Assembly: GCA_044361595.1 (NCBI GenBank)
Contig: JBIKIN010000003.1
Coordinates: 124,001 to 188,000 of the forward strand
DNA length: 64,000 nucleotides
Direction: 5' to 3'
Source of the DNA: Pseudopedobacter sp044361595
GTDB taxonomy: Bacteria > Bacteroidota > Bacteroidia > Sphingobacteriales > Sphingobacteriaceae
Positions 53,580-62,883 of the stretch are shown here, piece by piece (positions within the stretch are counted from its first letter, which is position 1; every line of letters begins with the position of its first letter). The notes beneath the pieces were generated by a model. That model saw nothing but the letters and a program-made list of their open reading frames with translations. It was not told the DNA's origin and ran no database searches. The translations under genes were made by a program, and so were the position numbers.

Positions 53580-54434
53580 ATGCACTTTTATTATATTGAC
53601 GAAACAGGTTGTAACGGACGAGACTTAAGGCAAGCTGAACAACCAATTTTTGTTTCAGGAGGAATAATTCTGCGAGACGAAGGTTGGAATAAAACTCATG
53701 TTGACTATCAAACTATTATTTCCAGTTATTTTGGTGGACAAATTCCAGCAAACTTCGAGTTTCATACGCAAGATTTATTTTCACCAAATGGGGCAGGACA
53801 TTTTCTAAATAATACAAGGGAAAGACGAAATCAACTAATTAATGACTTACTTGATTTAATTGCGAATAGAAAACATCATTATTATTATTTTGCTATTGAT
53901 AAAGTAAGTCTTGATAATTATGATATTTCAAGAGTAAGAGATAAAACTTATTTCGATTTAAAGACACCATATTTAGTGGCTTATGACTATTTGATTACAT
54001 CGTATGAAAAATACACTAAAGAGAAATTAGCGCAAAGTGCGAGAGCTTTAGTAATTATTGATGAAAAAGATTCTTTCATAGACGAGATAGAAGCGGTAAC
54101 GCATTATAGAAGATTTTCTGGACCACAAAACAAAAGAGTAAAATGGATTGTGGAGTTCAGTTATCCTGTAGACTCTAAAAAAAACACAATGATTCAGTTA
54201 TCCGACCTATTACTTTTCATAACAAGAAAATATTTGGAAATAGAGCATGGTTATAGAGATGGATATTCATCAGAACTCAAAGGTATTTTTCGTGATTTTT
54301 ACAAAAAAATTGATAACCGCCTAATCTTTAAAAAAACACAAACAGAGACAGGTAGAAACTCGGAATACTATAATGCTTTTATTGAAACGATAAGTTTAAA
54401 ACCGACAACACGATGGAGAACTAGAGTATATTAA
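53580..54434 (+). CDS. DUF3800 domain protein
   Basis: 284 residues. MHFYYIDETGCNGRDLRQ is the family's opening (strand with the acidic residue), IFVSGGIILRDEGW follows, ARALVIIDEKDSFID lies in the middle, and NTMIQLSDLLLFITRKYLEI is the conserved QxSD helix. The fold is predicted to be RNase H-like and often occurs in phage and defence regions, but it stands alone here. No integrase or partner is visible. Its base use (more GACGAA-like words) differs slightly from mntH, so lateral gain is possible. Confidence 0.85.
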   Translation: MHFYYIDETGCNGRDLRQAEQPIFVSGGIILRDEGWNKTHVDYQTIISSYFGGQIPANFEFHTQDLFSPNGAGHFLNNTRERRNQLINDLLDLIANRKHHYYYFAIDKVSLDNYDISRVRDKTYFDLKTPYLVAYDYLITSYEKYTKEKLAQSARALVIIDEKDSFIDEIEAVTHYRRFSGPQNKRVKWIVEFSYPVDSKKNTMIQLSDLLLFITRKYLEIEHGYRDGYSSELKGIFRDFYKKIDNRLIFKKTQTETGRNSEYYNAFIETISLKPTTRWRTRVY

Positions 54435-54461
54435 CTGCCCATTATCACGGTTTAGCAAACT

Positions 54462-56807
54462 CTAAATCGATTTCAACTTCACACCAAAAACAAAAGTACG
54501 TGGAATACTTGGCCCGTAAACAAAATTGCTATCCCTGTTTTTACCTAAATCAAAATTTTGCTGGTAGGCATCAAAAACATTTTTAAAGCCCGAAAAAACT
54601 TCTAGTCCAGTTTTAACTTTATTAAAATTAAAGGTATGTCCAATTCTAAAACCTAAATCGGTAAAAGATTTGGTAAGGAAATATTCATCTACATTTTGTC
54701 CAGTATTATCTCCTGCAAAATGAGTTAAAAGCATGGGACCGGTATAAACAATATTGCTACTCAAATTCCAATTTTTGGTGGGCGTATAACTAAAGGTTGC
54801 ATATCCGTAAGTGTTTGGTGTACGCAAAAATCTACGTTCAGGCGCTAAACCATCAATATTAAAAACGGCAGTATTAAATTTACTCGATTGTACAGTAAAT
54901 CCAGCATCAAACTGAAAAGTATAATCAAAATTTGCTCTGGCCTCTAATGAAAATCCTTTTACAACAGCAGCATCTCCATTACGCTTTTGAAAAATTTGTC
55001 CAAAATTATCGCTTCCTAAAGGATATTGAAAAAACACATCATTTAATCGAGTAAAAAAACTTTCGAGGGTAAACCCATAGATCAAATAAGGAGAAGCTTT
55101 ATCATAATTGATAGAACTAGTGAAGCTATTAGAGCGTTCTTCTCTTAAGTTTTGGGCTAATGATATTCTAGAAACTCCACCGACAGCAAAAGCAATATGT
55201 AAATCGGTATCAAAAGCTTGAGGCGCTCTAAAGCCTGTTCCCCACCCTAATCTAAACTGTGTGTTTTGCTTAAATTTATACAAAAACGATAAGCGAGGAC
55301 TTAAAATTGGCTGATTGACCAAGTTATGATGATCGAGTCTGAAGCCTGCTAAAACATTGATTTGATCGTTAACATCCCAATCGTTTTGGGCAAAAAAACC
55401 TAAATTTTTAGTGGTTTGGTCAATTTTGTATTGATAAGAAGCAATTTCATCAAAAACATCGTCATAAACATATTCTGCACCTAGTGTTAGTACGGCTTTT
55501 CCTCCTAAAAACTTATTGAATTTATTATTAAACTGTAGACCGCCTTGGTGTGTAAAAACATCTGATATTCCGTAAGGTGGGTTACTTAAAAATTGTTGTA
55601 ACTCCGCAGGGTCATCAGGTGAAATACCTGTATAATGTGTTCTATCGGTGTTTTGACCACCATAATAAACATTTATTGAGTTTTTATCTCGGTTAAAGTT
55701 ATAAGAATAGCTTAGGCTTCCCATAAAAACATGATGGTTTCTTTCTTCTGCTTGTTGCGTTAAATAAGCTGGTTTGTTTACCATTTCGCCTCCCAAACGG
55801 TACTCGTAAATTTGATTGACGATTAGTTCTAAATTTTGATTTTTTGTGGGCTTTAAGAAAAAATTAGCTCCAAAACTATTATTTCTAAGCTGAGGTAACT
55901 CCGAAAAGTTATCACTATTAACATCATAAAAACCTCTATTTCTATGATTTACAAACAAGCTTAAACCGGCATTTTTGGCATCATTAATCAAAGATACATT
56001 GCCCGAAAGTACTTGATCTGTTGTTTGTCCTTTTATACTTTGATAGGTTTTTGTGATATCGAAACTATTAGCAGATGGTACTTTTGTAATTACGTTTACG
56101 GTGCCACCAATAGCGCTAGAACCATAAAGGGCAGATACACCACCTTTTACAATTTCAATTCTATCAATCATGTTAGCAGGCAGTTGTTCTAGTCCGTATA
56201 AACCAGTTAATGGGCTAAAAATTGGGCGACTATTGACTAAAATTTGAGAATAACCACCTTGCAAACCATTCATTCTTAATTGTGTATAATTACAAGTTTG
56301 GCAATCGGTCTCCACTCTTAAACCCGGTTGAAATTTTAAACCATCAGACAGGCTTGTGGCAACAAGTTGCTCTAATAATTTACTATCAATTACATTTACA
56401 ATTACTGCTGAGTTTGTTTTTCTTTTAGGAGTTCTGGTTCCGGTTACCACAATATCGTTTAAATGAGTTGCCATATTTTTGGTAAGCTTAAAAGTTAAAT
56501 CCTGCGAAACAGTGGAAATGGAAATTAACTTTTCCTGAGTTTGATAACCTAATAAAGAAGCCATAATTTGATAATTCCCTGATTTCAAATTATCTATTTT
56601 AAAATAACCTAAACTATCTGTTAAAGTAGAAGATTGAGCGTTTTTCACAATTACTAAAGCAAAAGGTAATGGTTCGTTTTGTGCATCAACAACCCGACCG
56701 CTAACGCTATAGTTTTGAGAAAAAGCTAAACTTGAGAAAAAAATTAAATAAATAATAAAGCCAATAAACTTTCCTTTAAACATATTTTTAATCGATTTAA
56801 AAATCAA
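54462..56807 (-). CDS. TonB-dependent outer-membrane receptor, putative manganese/metal receptor
   Basis: 781 residues. Signal peptide (FIGFIIYLIFFSSLAFSQNY), a carboxypeptidase regulatory-like domain (VSGRVVDAQNEPLPFALVIV, about 30-115), a plug (about 120-240; NDIVVTGTRTPKRKTNSAVI, SALYGSSAIGGTVNVIT) and a beta-barrel ending in TFVFGVKLKSI. In the plug the phrase TDCQTCNYTQLRMNGLQGGY carries a CxxC pair. The gene's own upstream region holds the MntR-like palindrome at 56823-56856, so the substrate is probably manganese or a related metal, or its chelate. It is leftward and close to mntR-mntH. Confidence 0.9.
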   Translation of the reverse strand: MIFKSIKNMFKGKFIGFIIYLIFFSSLAFSQNYSVSGRVVDAQNEPLPFALVIVKNAQSSTLTDSLGYFKIDNLKSGNYQIMASLLGYQTQEKLISISTVSQDLTFKLTKNMATHLNDIVVTGTRTPKRKTNSAVIVNVIDSKLLEQLVATSLSDGLKFQPGLRVETDCQTCNYTQLRMNGLQGGYSQILVNSRPIFSPLTGLYGLEQLPANMIDRIEIVKGGVSALYGSSAIGGTVNVITKVPSANSFDITKTYQSIKGQTTDQVLSGNVSLINDAKNAGLSLFVNHRNRGFYDVNSDNFSELPQLRNNSFGANFFLKPTKNQNLELIVNQIYEYRLGGEMVNKPAYLTQQAEERNHHVFMGSLSYSYNFNRDKNSINVYYGGQNTDRTHYTGISPDDPAELQQFLSNPPYGISDVFTHQGGLQFNNKFNKFLGGKAVLTLGAEYVYDDVFDEIASYQYKIDQTTKNLGFFAQNDWDVNDQINVLAGFRLDHHNLVNQPILSPRLSFLYKFKQNTQFRLGWGTGFRAPQAFDTDLHIAFAVGGVSRISLAQNLREERSNSFTSSINYDKASPYLIYGFTLESFFTRLNDVFFQYPLGSDNFGQIFQKRNGDAAVVKGFSLEARANFDYTFQFDAGFTVQSSKFNTAVFNIDGLAPERRFLRTPNTYGYATFSYTPTKNWNLSSNIVYTGPMLLTHFAGDNTGQNVDEYFLTKSFTDLGFRIGHTFNFNKVKTGLEVFSGFKNVFDAYQQNFDLGKNRDSNFVYGPSIPRTFVFGVKLKSI

Positions 56808-56822
56808 AACAAAGATATATCA

Positions 56823-56856
56823 AATTATATTTTTAGACAAGTCTAAAAATATAATT
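56823..56856. promoter_or_regulatory. Perfect palindrome, putative MntR operator of the TonB receptor
   Basis: Sixteen-base perfect arms flank a two-base centre; the core is TTTAGACAAGTCTAAA at 56832-56847. It begins 16 bases upstream of the receptor's start codon. The core differs from the mntR-mntH box only at the centre (TTTAGAC-AA-G against TTTAGAC-TA-A), consistent with one regulator for both. Confidence 0.8.
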
Positions 56857-56955
56857 ATATAAAGCTAAATTTTTAATTACTAAGCACCTAAAAGTGTTTC
56901 GAAATATTAATAGAGAGATACATTTATAAATTTTTACCTTTACACCAATTAAAAA

Positions 56956-57408
56956 ATGACGAACAACGATATTAACATACGCAACAAAAAAGCAAGTTTT
57001 GAGTATCACCTACTCGAGACCTTTGCGGCAGGTATTAAACTGTTAGGTACCGAAATTAAATCTATAAGAGAGGGTAAAGCGAATATTAGTGATGCTTTTT
57101 GCACTTTTATTAATAGCGAACTTTATGTGAGAAACTTACACATTTCGGAATATTCGCATGGTTCTTTTTATAACCACGAAGCAAAAAGAGATCGTAAGTT
57201 ATTGCTTACCAAAAAAGAAATCAAAAAATTACTAATCAAAGGCGAAGATAAAGGGCTTACCATTGTTCCTCTAAAAATATTTATAAACGATAGAGGTTTT
57301 GCGAAAATGGAAATCGCTTTAGCGCAAGGTAAAAAAGCGTTTGATAAACGAGATTCGTTAAAAGAGCGTGATGTAAAACGAGAAATGGACGCTGCGATGA
57401 AGAGGTAG
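56956..57408 (+). CDS. smpB: SsrA-binding protein
   Basis: 150 residues, the usual length. INIRNKKASFEYHLLETFAA, GIKLLGTEIKSIREGKANIS and HEAKRDRKLLLTKKEI are SmpB signatures; the Lys-rich tail binds the ribosome. SmpB brings tmRNA to stalled ribosomes. The tmRNA gene itself is not in the window. Its start is 115 bases from the palindrome of the divergent TonB receptor. Confidence 0.97.
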   Translation: MTNNDINIRNKKASFEYHLLETFAAGIKLLGTEIKSIREGKANISDAFCTFINSELYVRNLHISEYSHGSFYNHEAKRDRKLLLTKKEIKKLLIKGEDKGLTIVPLKIFINDRGFAKMEIALAQGKKAFDKRDSLKERDVKREMDAAMKR

Positions 57409-57430
57409 TCGGTAGTTATTAGTCGGTGGT

Positions 57431-57523
57431 CAGTAGTCAGTAGTCAGTAGTCAGTAGTCAGTAGTCAGTAGTCAGTAGTCAGTAGTCAGTAGTCAGTAGT
57501 CAGTAGTCAGTAGTCAGTAGTCA
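57431..57523. repeat. Heptamer repeat (CAGTAGT), about 13 copies
   Basis: Thirteen almost exact tandem copies of a seven-base unit lie just after smpB, between it and the leftward pcm gene. No coding role. Seven-base repeats of this kind are typical of the phylum. Confidence 0.95.
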
Positions 57524-57587
57524 AAATAAAAAGCATAAAACTAATACCCTAATGATTAATGAGCTAATTTTACCAGTGAACTAAATA

Positions 57588-58247
57588 TTACCAAGCTTGG
57601 TCGCCCAAAAGCGGCACAAACCTAAATGTATCCAAAACAATTTTATCAAATTCGTTTTCGCTTACTCTTATTACAGTAACCATTTTTTGTTCTTTTTCAT
57701 TCCCTACCGGGATTACTAAAATGCCTCCAATTTTCAATTGCCGTAATAATACTTGAGGTACCAAAGGAGCACCTGCGGTGACAATAATTTTATCATAAGG
57801 AGCGTGTTCTGCAATGCCTTTTGAGCCATCTCCTAAAAAAAACTCTGCTTTGTAACCTATATGAGGCAATACTTTTGTTGTTCTTTCAAAAAGTTTTTCT
57901 TGTCTTTCTATAGTAAAAACCTTTGCGCCAAGTTCTAACAACACACATGTTTGATAGCCACAACCAGTGCCAATTTCTAATACTTTATCACCTTTTTGTA
58001 TGTTTAGTAACTCGCTTTGGTAGGCAACGGTGTATGGGTTAGATATGGTTTGCCCCTCGCCTATTGGAAATGCTTTATCTAAATAAGCTTGTGCCCAAAA
58101 AGTTTCATCAAAAAAATAATGTCTTTTTACTTTTCCAATGGCTGCAAGTACATTTTTATCATTAATTCCTTTTGTTTTTTCTAATTCGGCAACTAATTTT
58201 TTCCTTGCACCTTGTTCTCTATAATTATCTACAAATTTATATGCCAT
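57588..58247 (-). CDS. pcm: Protein-L-isoaspartate O-methyltransferase
   Basis: 219 residues. The SAM-binding motif I is VLEIGTGCGYQTCVLLELGA, with GDGSKGIAEHAPYDKIIVTA and LLRQLKIGGILVIPVG following; QTISNPYTVAYQ is the substrate-side motif. It repairs isoaspartyl residues that arise in aged proteins. A TATTTTTG box lies at 58255-58262. Confidence 0.95.
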   Translation of the reverse strand: MAYKFVDNYREQGARKKLVAELEKTKGINDKNVLAAIGKVKRHYFFDETFWAQAYLDKAFPIGEGQTISNPYTVAYQSELLNIQKGDKVLEIGTGCGYQTCVLLELGAKVFTIERQEKLFERTTKVLPHIGYKAEFFLGDGSKGIAEHAPYDKIIVTAGAPLVPQVLLRQLKIGGILVIPVGNEKEQKMVTVIRVSENEFDKIVLDTFRFVPLLGDQAW

Positions 58248-58254
58248 ACTTTAG

Positions 58255-58262
58255 CAAAAATA
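58255..58262 (-). promoter_or_regulatory. pcm -7 promoter box
   Basis: Minus strand TATTTTTG, eight bases before the pcm ATG; the leader would be nearly absent, so a second promoter is possible. Confidence 0.4.
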
Positions 58263-58292
58263 TAATCTAAATTGAAATATTAGCTTATTTAT

Positions 58293-58300
58293 TAGCTTTG
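58293..58300 (+). promoter_or_regulatory. -7 promoter box of the sugar transferase gene
   Basis: TAGCTTTG, an exact TAnnTTTG match. It overlaps the GTG at 58300, which therefore cannot be the start; the ATG at 58345 fits. Confidence 0.6.
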
Positions 58301-58344
58301 TGAATAATTTTTATTTCAATAAAAATACGCTCGGCATTTACCGC

Positions 58345-59712
58345 ATGAACAAAAAAATAGCTATTCTTTTTATAATCAGCAATTTAATTGCGGCTACTAT
58401 TTTTTCATCATTTTATCTAAATTTAAACAGCAACTTAATAGACTTTAAATTATTACAAGTTTTCTTTGTTAGCGGGTTAATGTTGCTTTATTTAGTATTT
58501 GGTACCTTCCAAAAACCATTTAGAAAATCAAGATTTAAAGAATTAATCAACACCATCAATCAGTCTATATTTATAGTTATTATATATATTTTTTTAGCTC
58601 AATTATATTTTAAAGAGGCATTATTATCTATAAGCTTATCTGTTATTTTTAGAATTTTGGTAGCACATTTGTTTATTCTTTATGGTACAAGGTTATTGTT
58701 TTTAACTTTTGTAAAAAGATTACTTCAAAACAAAATTATTGGTTATAAAACGTTGATTATTGGAGATAATAACAAGGCATTTCAATTAGCAAAAGAAATA
58801 AGTGAAATTAAAAAATCTGTAGGTTTCAATATTTTAGGATACATAAAAACTAGCGAAAAAATAGCTAAGATTAATCAATTATCTATCCCTTGCTTAGGTA
58901 GTTTGAATGATTTAAAAATAATCATCATCAGTCAAGAAATTGAGGAAGTTATAATCGCCATAGAAACCTCACAACATCATGCGTTAAAATCAATTTTAGA
59001 TAGTTTGGAACAAACAGAAGTTATCATCAATATCATCCCAGATATGTATGATATTGTATCTGGCTTTGTAAAAGTGAACTACTTATTCTCTATACCATTA
59101 ATTACGCTACATGAAGATATGATGCCTCTTTGGCAAAAGCTGATTAAAAAAGTAATGGATATTTTAATAAGTGTATTGGTTTTAATAATCTTAAGCCCTA
59201 TTCTTTTGATTATCTCTATAATTATCAAAATAAACTCAGATGGTCCAATTATTTATTCGCAAGAGCGAATAGGCTTAAAGGGTAAGCCTTTTAATATTTA
59301 CAAGTTTAGAACCATGTTTAATCATGCCGAAACTGATAAACCATTATTATCTAGTGCTAATGATCAAAGAATCACTTCTGTAGGCTTATTTTTGAGAAAA
59401 TTGAGACTTGATGAATTACCGCAATTTATTAATGTTTTAAAAGGAGATATGTCTATTGTGGGGCCAAGGCCCGAGCGCCAATACTTCATAGACCAAATTA
59501 TAAAGCAAGCACCACATTATTATAATTTACAAAAGGTACTTCCCGGGATAACATCATGGGGGCAGGTTAAATATGGTTATGCAGAAAATATTAATCAAAT
59601 GATAAAACGTTTAACATTTGATATTATCTACATAGAAAACCGTTCACTAGCATTAGACTTTAAAATTATGTTTTATACAATTATTACAATTTTGCAAGGA
59701 AGAGGAAAATAA
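58345..59712 (+). CDS. Polyprenyl-phosphate sugar-1-phosphate transferase
   Basis: About 455 residues. Four N-terminal membrane helices (residues 1-130) lead to a Rossmann-like CoA-binding domain (KTLIIGDNNKAFQLAKEI), a fifth helix (LISVLVLIILSPILLIISII) and the catalytic bacterial sugar transferase domain: DGPIIYSQERIGLKGKPFNI, YKFRTM, LRLDELPQFINVLKGDMSIV and GPRPERQYF. This type (WbaP/EpsE-like) moves a sugar phosphate onto undecaprenyl phosphate to start exopolysaccharide or O-antigen synthesis. No other glycan genes are near except the unknown barrel protein downstream. Confidence 0.9.
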   Translation: MNKKIAILFIISNLIAATIFSSFYLNLNSNLIDFKLLQVFFVSGLMLLYLVFGTFQKPFRKSRFKELINTINQSIFIVIIYIFLAQLYFKEALLSISLSVIFRILVAHLFILYGTRLLFLTFVKRLLQNKIIGYKTLIIGDNNKAFQLAKEISEIKKSVGFNILGYIKTSEKIAKINQLSIPCLGSLNDLKIIIISQEIEEVIIAIETSQHHALKSILDSLEQTEVIINIIPDMYDIVSGFVKVNYLFSIPLITLHEDMMPLWQKLIKKVMDILISVLVLIILSPILLIISIIIKINSDGPIIYSQERIGLKGKPFNIYKFRTMFNHAETDKPLLSSANDQRITSVGLFLRKLRLDELPQFINVLKGDMSIVGPRPERQYFIDQIIKQAPHYYNLQKVLPGITSWGQVKYGYAENINQMIKRLTFDIIYIENRSLALDFKIMFYTIITILQGRGK

Positions 59713-59730
59713 ATTAATACTTTTGAGAAT

Positions 59731-60405
59731 ATGAAAAAACTGTTTGTTCTTCTACTTTTTATCGTTAGCATAAAAAGTTTTGCTCAATCTCAAAACGATT
59801 TTAATTACGCAATAGGCTTAAAGCTATTATCTGTGGAAGAGTTTCCTAAATTATTAAACGAGGTAAGAGAAAATATTCCTTATAATAATACATCTTTTGA
59901 TGGTTTAATGCTAAAAATTAATGATAACCAAATTAGTTATAGATTTCAGCTTTCTAATAGTAAAACTAACGATTATAGTTTTGTAAATGAGTGTGCTACT
60001 TGTGAATCGGTGGTTGGAGTATATAAAAGCTTTGATATTAAAATAGGCTTTGAAAGAAGTTTGATTTATAGTAAAATACAGCCTTTTTACGGAATTGATT
60101 TGGGCTATAAAAGAGCTAGATTTGATGGAAAATCTCACGACATTAACAATAATGCTTTCTTATACAATGCAGCAATAGAAAAAAACGGTGCATTAGCTTA
60201 TGGTTTTATTGGAGTAAAATACAACATTATACCAAGAATTACTTTAAGTGCAGAAGCTGGTGTTGATTACATTTATACCTACGACAAAGAAACTAAATCT
60301 AGTAATGTAAACTTTGTTATTTCTCAAAACAAGTTTGATAGGTTGCAGTTTACTTCTAAACCTTTAGGGCTACTAAGTTTGCAATTTAATTTTGGGCAAG
60401 ATTAA
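59731..60405 (+). CDS. Outer-membrane beta-barrel protein, hypothetical
   Basis: 224 residues with a signal peptide (KLFVLLLFIVSIKSFAQSQN). Alternating strands (YAIGLKLLSVEEF, DLGYKRARF, AYGFIGVKYNIIPRITLSAE) fit a small outer-membrane barrel; a short CATCES pair is present. No specific family recognised. It lies 18 bases after the sugar transferase and may be co-transcribed; its end overlaps the convergent priA end by four bases. Confidence 0.75.
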   Translation: MKKLFVLLLFIVSIKSFAQSQNDFNYAIGLKLLSVEEFPKLLNEVRENIPYNNTSFDGLMLKINDNQISYRFQLSNSKTNDYSFVNECATCESVVGVYKSFDIKIGFERSLIYSKIQPFYGIDLGYKRARFDGKSHDINNNAFLYNAAIEKNGALAYGFIGVKYNIIPRITLSAEAGVDYIYTYDKETKSSNVNFVISQNKFDRLQFTSKPLGLLSLQFNFGQD

Positions 60406-62882
60406 TAAGGGTCTACATCAACTACAGAAAAAACCCCTTTATTTAATTTATCGGCTTCAAAAGTACTTAACTGTTCTTTGAGGTAGTTTTTAATTTTATT
60501 TACAGACTGACTTTCCCAATTTATTTTTATGGTAATAGTTTGTATGTAAAAGTTTCTAACCCTACCAATTAATGGCGAATGTGGCCCTAAAACCATATCA
60601 CCCAGCTGTAATTTTAGCGTTTTTGCAAAATTATCAGACATCACCAATAACTTACCTAAATCTTTATGTTTAAGGTTAATTTGTATTAATTTATAATACG
60701 GTGGATATTTAAATTGCTTACGCTCAATCATCTCCTCACGATACATTCCTTCATAATCATTAGCAACAACTTGTTGTATAACCCTATGCTTGGTATCGTA
60801 AGTTTGAATAATTACCATTCCTTGCTTTGCCCGGCGCCCTGCCCTACCAGCAACTTGAGATAGCATTTGAAAACTACGCTCATAGGCCCTAAAATCAGGA
60901 AATTGAATAATGCTATCGGCATTTATTATTCCAATTAAAGTGATATTATCAAAATCAAGGCCTTTTGCCACCATTTGTGTGCCTACCAAAACATCAATTT
61001 TACGATCTTCAAAATCGTTTAAAATAATTTGATGGGCATTTTTATTTCTAGTAGTATCATAATCTAACCTAGCAATTTTAACATCGGGTAAAATAATCTT
61101 TAAATCGTCTTCAATTTTCTCTGTCCCTAATCCTTTGTAGGTGATATGTTTTGAGCCACAAGCGGGGCAATCTGTAATATTATCTTCTTTATAACCACAA
61201 TAATGGCAATGTAATTTGTTAGATGTTTTATGATAGGTTAAGCTTACATCGCAGTTGATACACTTTGGTGTGTTGCCACAAGTTTTACAAATTAAAACTG
61301 GCACATAACCTCTCCTATTTTGAAAAAGAATAACTTGTTCTTTTTTAGCTAAAGTTTGATTAATATTTTCTATCAAAACGCTAGTAAAATCATCTTTAAT
61401 TAATTTTCTATTGCGTTCTTCCGATATACTTACTATCTCTATCTGTGGCAATTTTACACCTCCAAACCTATAGTTTAACTTAACCAAACCATACTTGCCA
61501 TTTAAAGCGTTAAAATAGGTTTCTAAAGACGGTGTAGCCGAGCCAAGCAATACCTTAGCTTTGCTCATGTTAGCTAAAACAATAGCGGCATCTCTAGCAT
61601 GGTACCTTGGGGAAGGTTCAAATTGTTTGAAAGATGCTTCATGTTCCTCATCAACAATAATTAATCCTAAATTTTTAAATGGCAAAAAAATAGATGATCT
61701 GGCTCCCAAAACAATTTTAACATCTCCGTTTAATACTTTTTGCCAAATCTCGGCTCGCTCATTATCATTAAACTTGCTATGGTAAACAATAATTTGATTA
61801 CCAAAGTAAATTTGTAAACGGTCTATCATTTGGCCAGTAAGTGCAATTTCTGGTAAAAGATAAAGCACCTGAACATTACTTTTTAAGTATTCTTCTATTA
61901 ACCTAATATAAATTTGAGTTTTACCGGAAGATGTTACCCCATGTAATAAAACAACAGATTTTTCTAAAAAAAGGTGATTGATGTCTTTATAAGCTAATTG
62001 CTGCTCTTCGTTTAAAATAAAATCAGAAATGATACTGTCATCGTTAGTGGAAAATCTACTGATAACCTTTTGCTGCTGAATAAAGATATCTTTATCAACC
62101 AAAGATTTTACTATCGAAGAACTTACGCCAGCGGTCTCTAGTAAATCAGTCTTTTTTACCTCTAAAGATGATTTTTTTAACTTTAAAAAAGCTAATAAAG
62201 CATCAACTTGTTTGGGAGCTTTTTCTAGTTGTTCAAATAACAGTTTAAGATTTTCTTTATCATCATAAAATTGGTTTAAGGTAATAGTGATTACTTTTTT
62301 AGGAACAAATTTGTCTACAATATCTTCTAAAATAAAGATTACTTTTTTATCAATTAAACCTCTTAAAATTGGAAATACAGCCTTTTGATTTAAAATTTTT
62401 ATGATTTCGTTAATAGTTAATTCGTTTCTTAATTCTAAAGCATCAAGAATTAAAAACTCTTTATCGGAGAGTAAATTTCTATCATAATCAAACTGATGAT
62501 TTAAAACAACCTTGGTTTCGCTAGCTAATTTTAACGCCGATGGTAATGCTGCAGCCATCACCTCGCCTAAAGTACATAGGTAATAATCGGCAATCCATTG
62601 CCACAATTTTAGCTGATTTGCGGTGACAATAGGCTCATCATCAACAACATCTAAAAGGTATTTTGCTTCATACTGTGTAGGTGCTAGTTTAGATATAGAT
62701 TGTATAATTGCAGTGTAGATTTTACTTTTTCCAAATTGCACTACTACACGCTTTCCAATAGCGATGTCTAAATCCTTATCTTTAGGTACACGGTAAGTAA
62801 AAGTATTGGGTATGGCTAAGGGTAAAATAACCTCTACAAACTGGGTTTGTAAAAAACTTTCATTAGGTTCAAAATCTATCAT
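60402..62882 (-). CDS. priA: Primosomal protein N' (replication restart helicase)
   Basis: 826 residues, longer than the E. coli protein (about 730). The N-terminal DNA-binding domain (VEVILPLAIPNTFTYRVPKD) precedes the helicase: Walker A LHGVTSSGKTQIYIRL, DEEHEASFKQ, GSATPSLETYF and VGTQMVAKGLDFDNITLIG. Between the helicase motifs lies the zinc module (CKTCGNTPKCINCDVSLTYH, CHYCG, DCPACGSKH). PriA rebuilds replication forks after stalls. It begins one base after the DUF423 gene stop. Confidence 0.96.
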   Translation of the reverse strand: MIDFEPNESFLQTQFVEVILPLAIPNTFTYRVPKDKDLDIAIGKRVVVQFGKSKIYTAIIQSISKLAPTQYEAKYLLDVVDDEPIVTANQLKLWQWIADYYLCTLGEVMAAALPSALKLASETKVVLNHQFDYDRNLLSDKEFLILDALELRNELTINEIIKILNQKAVFPILRGLIDKKVIFILEDIVDKFVPKKVITITLNQFYDDKENLKLLFEQLEKAPKQVDALLAFLKLKKSSLEVKKTDLLETAGVSSSIVKSLVDKDIFIQQQKVISRFSTNDDSIISDFILNEEQQLAYKDINHLFLEKSVVLLHGVTSSGKTQIYIRLIEEYLKSNVQVLYLLPEIALTGQMIDRLQIYFGNQIIVYHSKFNDNERAEIWQKVLNGDVKIVLGARSSIFLPFKNLGLIIVDEEHEASFKQFEPSPRYHARDAAIVLANMSKAKVLLGSATPSLETYFNALNGKYGLVKLNYRFGGVKLPQIEIVSISEERNRKLIKDDFTSVLIENINQTLAKKEQVILFQNRRGYVPVLICKTCGNTPKCINCDVSLTYHKTSNKLHCHYCGYKEDNITDCPACGSKHITYKGLGTEKIEDDLKIILPDVKIARLDYDTTRNKNAHQIILNDFEDRKIDVLVGTQMVAKGLDFDNITLIGIINADSIIQFPDFRAYERSFQMLSQVAGRAGRRAKQGMVIIQTYDTKHRVIQQVVANDYEGMYREEMIERKQFKYPPYYKLIQINLKHKDLGKLLVMSDNFAKTLKLQLGDMVLGPHSPLIGRVRNFYIQTITIKINWESQSVNKIKNYLKEQLSTFEADKLNKGVFSVVDVDPY

Positions 62883-62883
62883 G

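Noticed and set aside
57431..57523. Possible CRISPR array
   Set aside because: The units are only seven bases with no spacers, and no cas genes are in the window.
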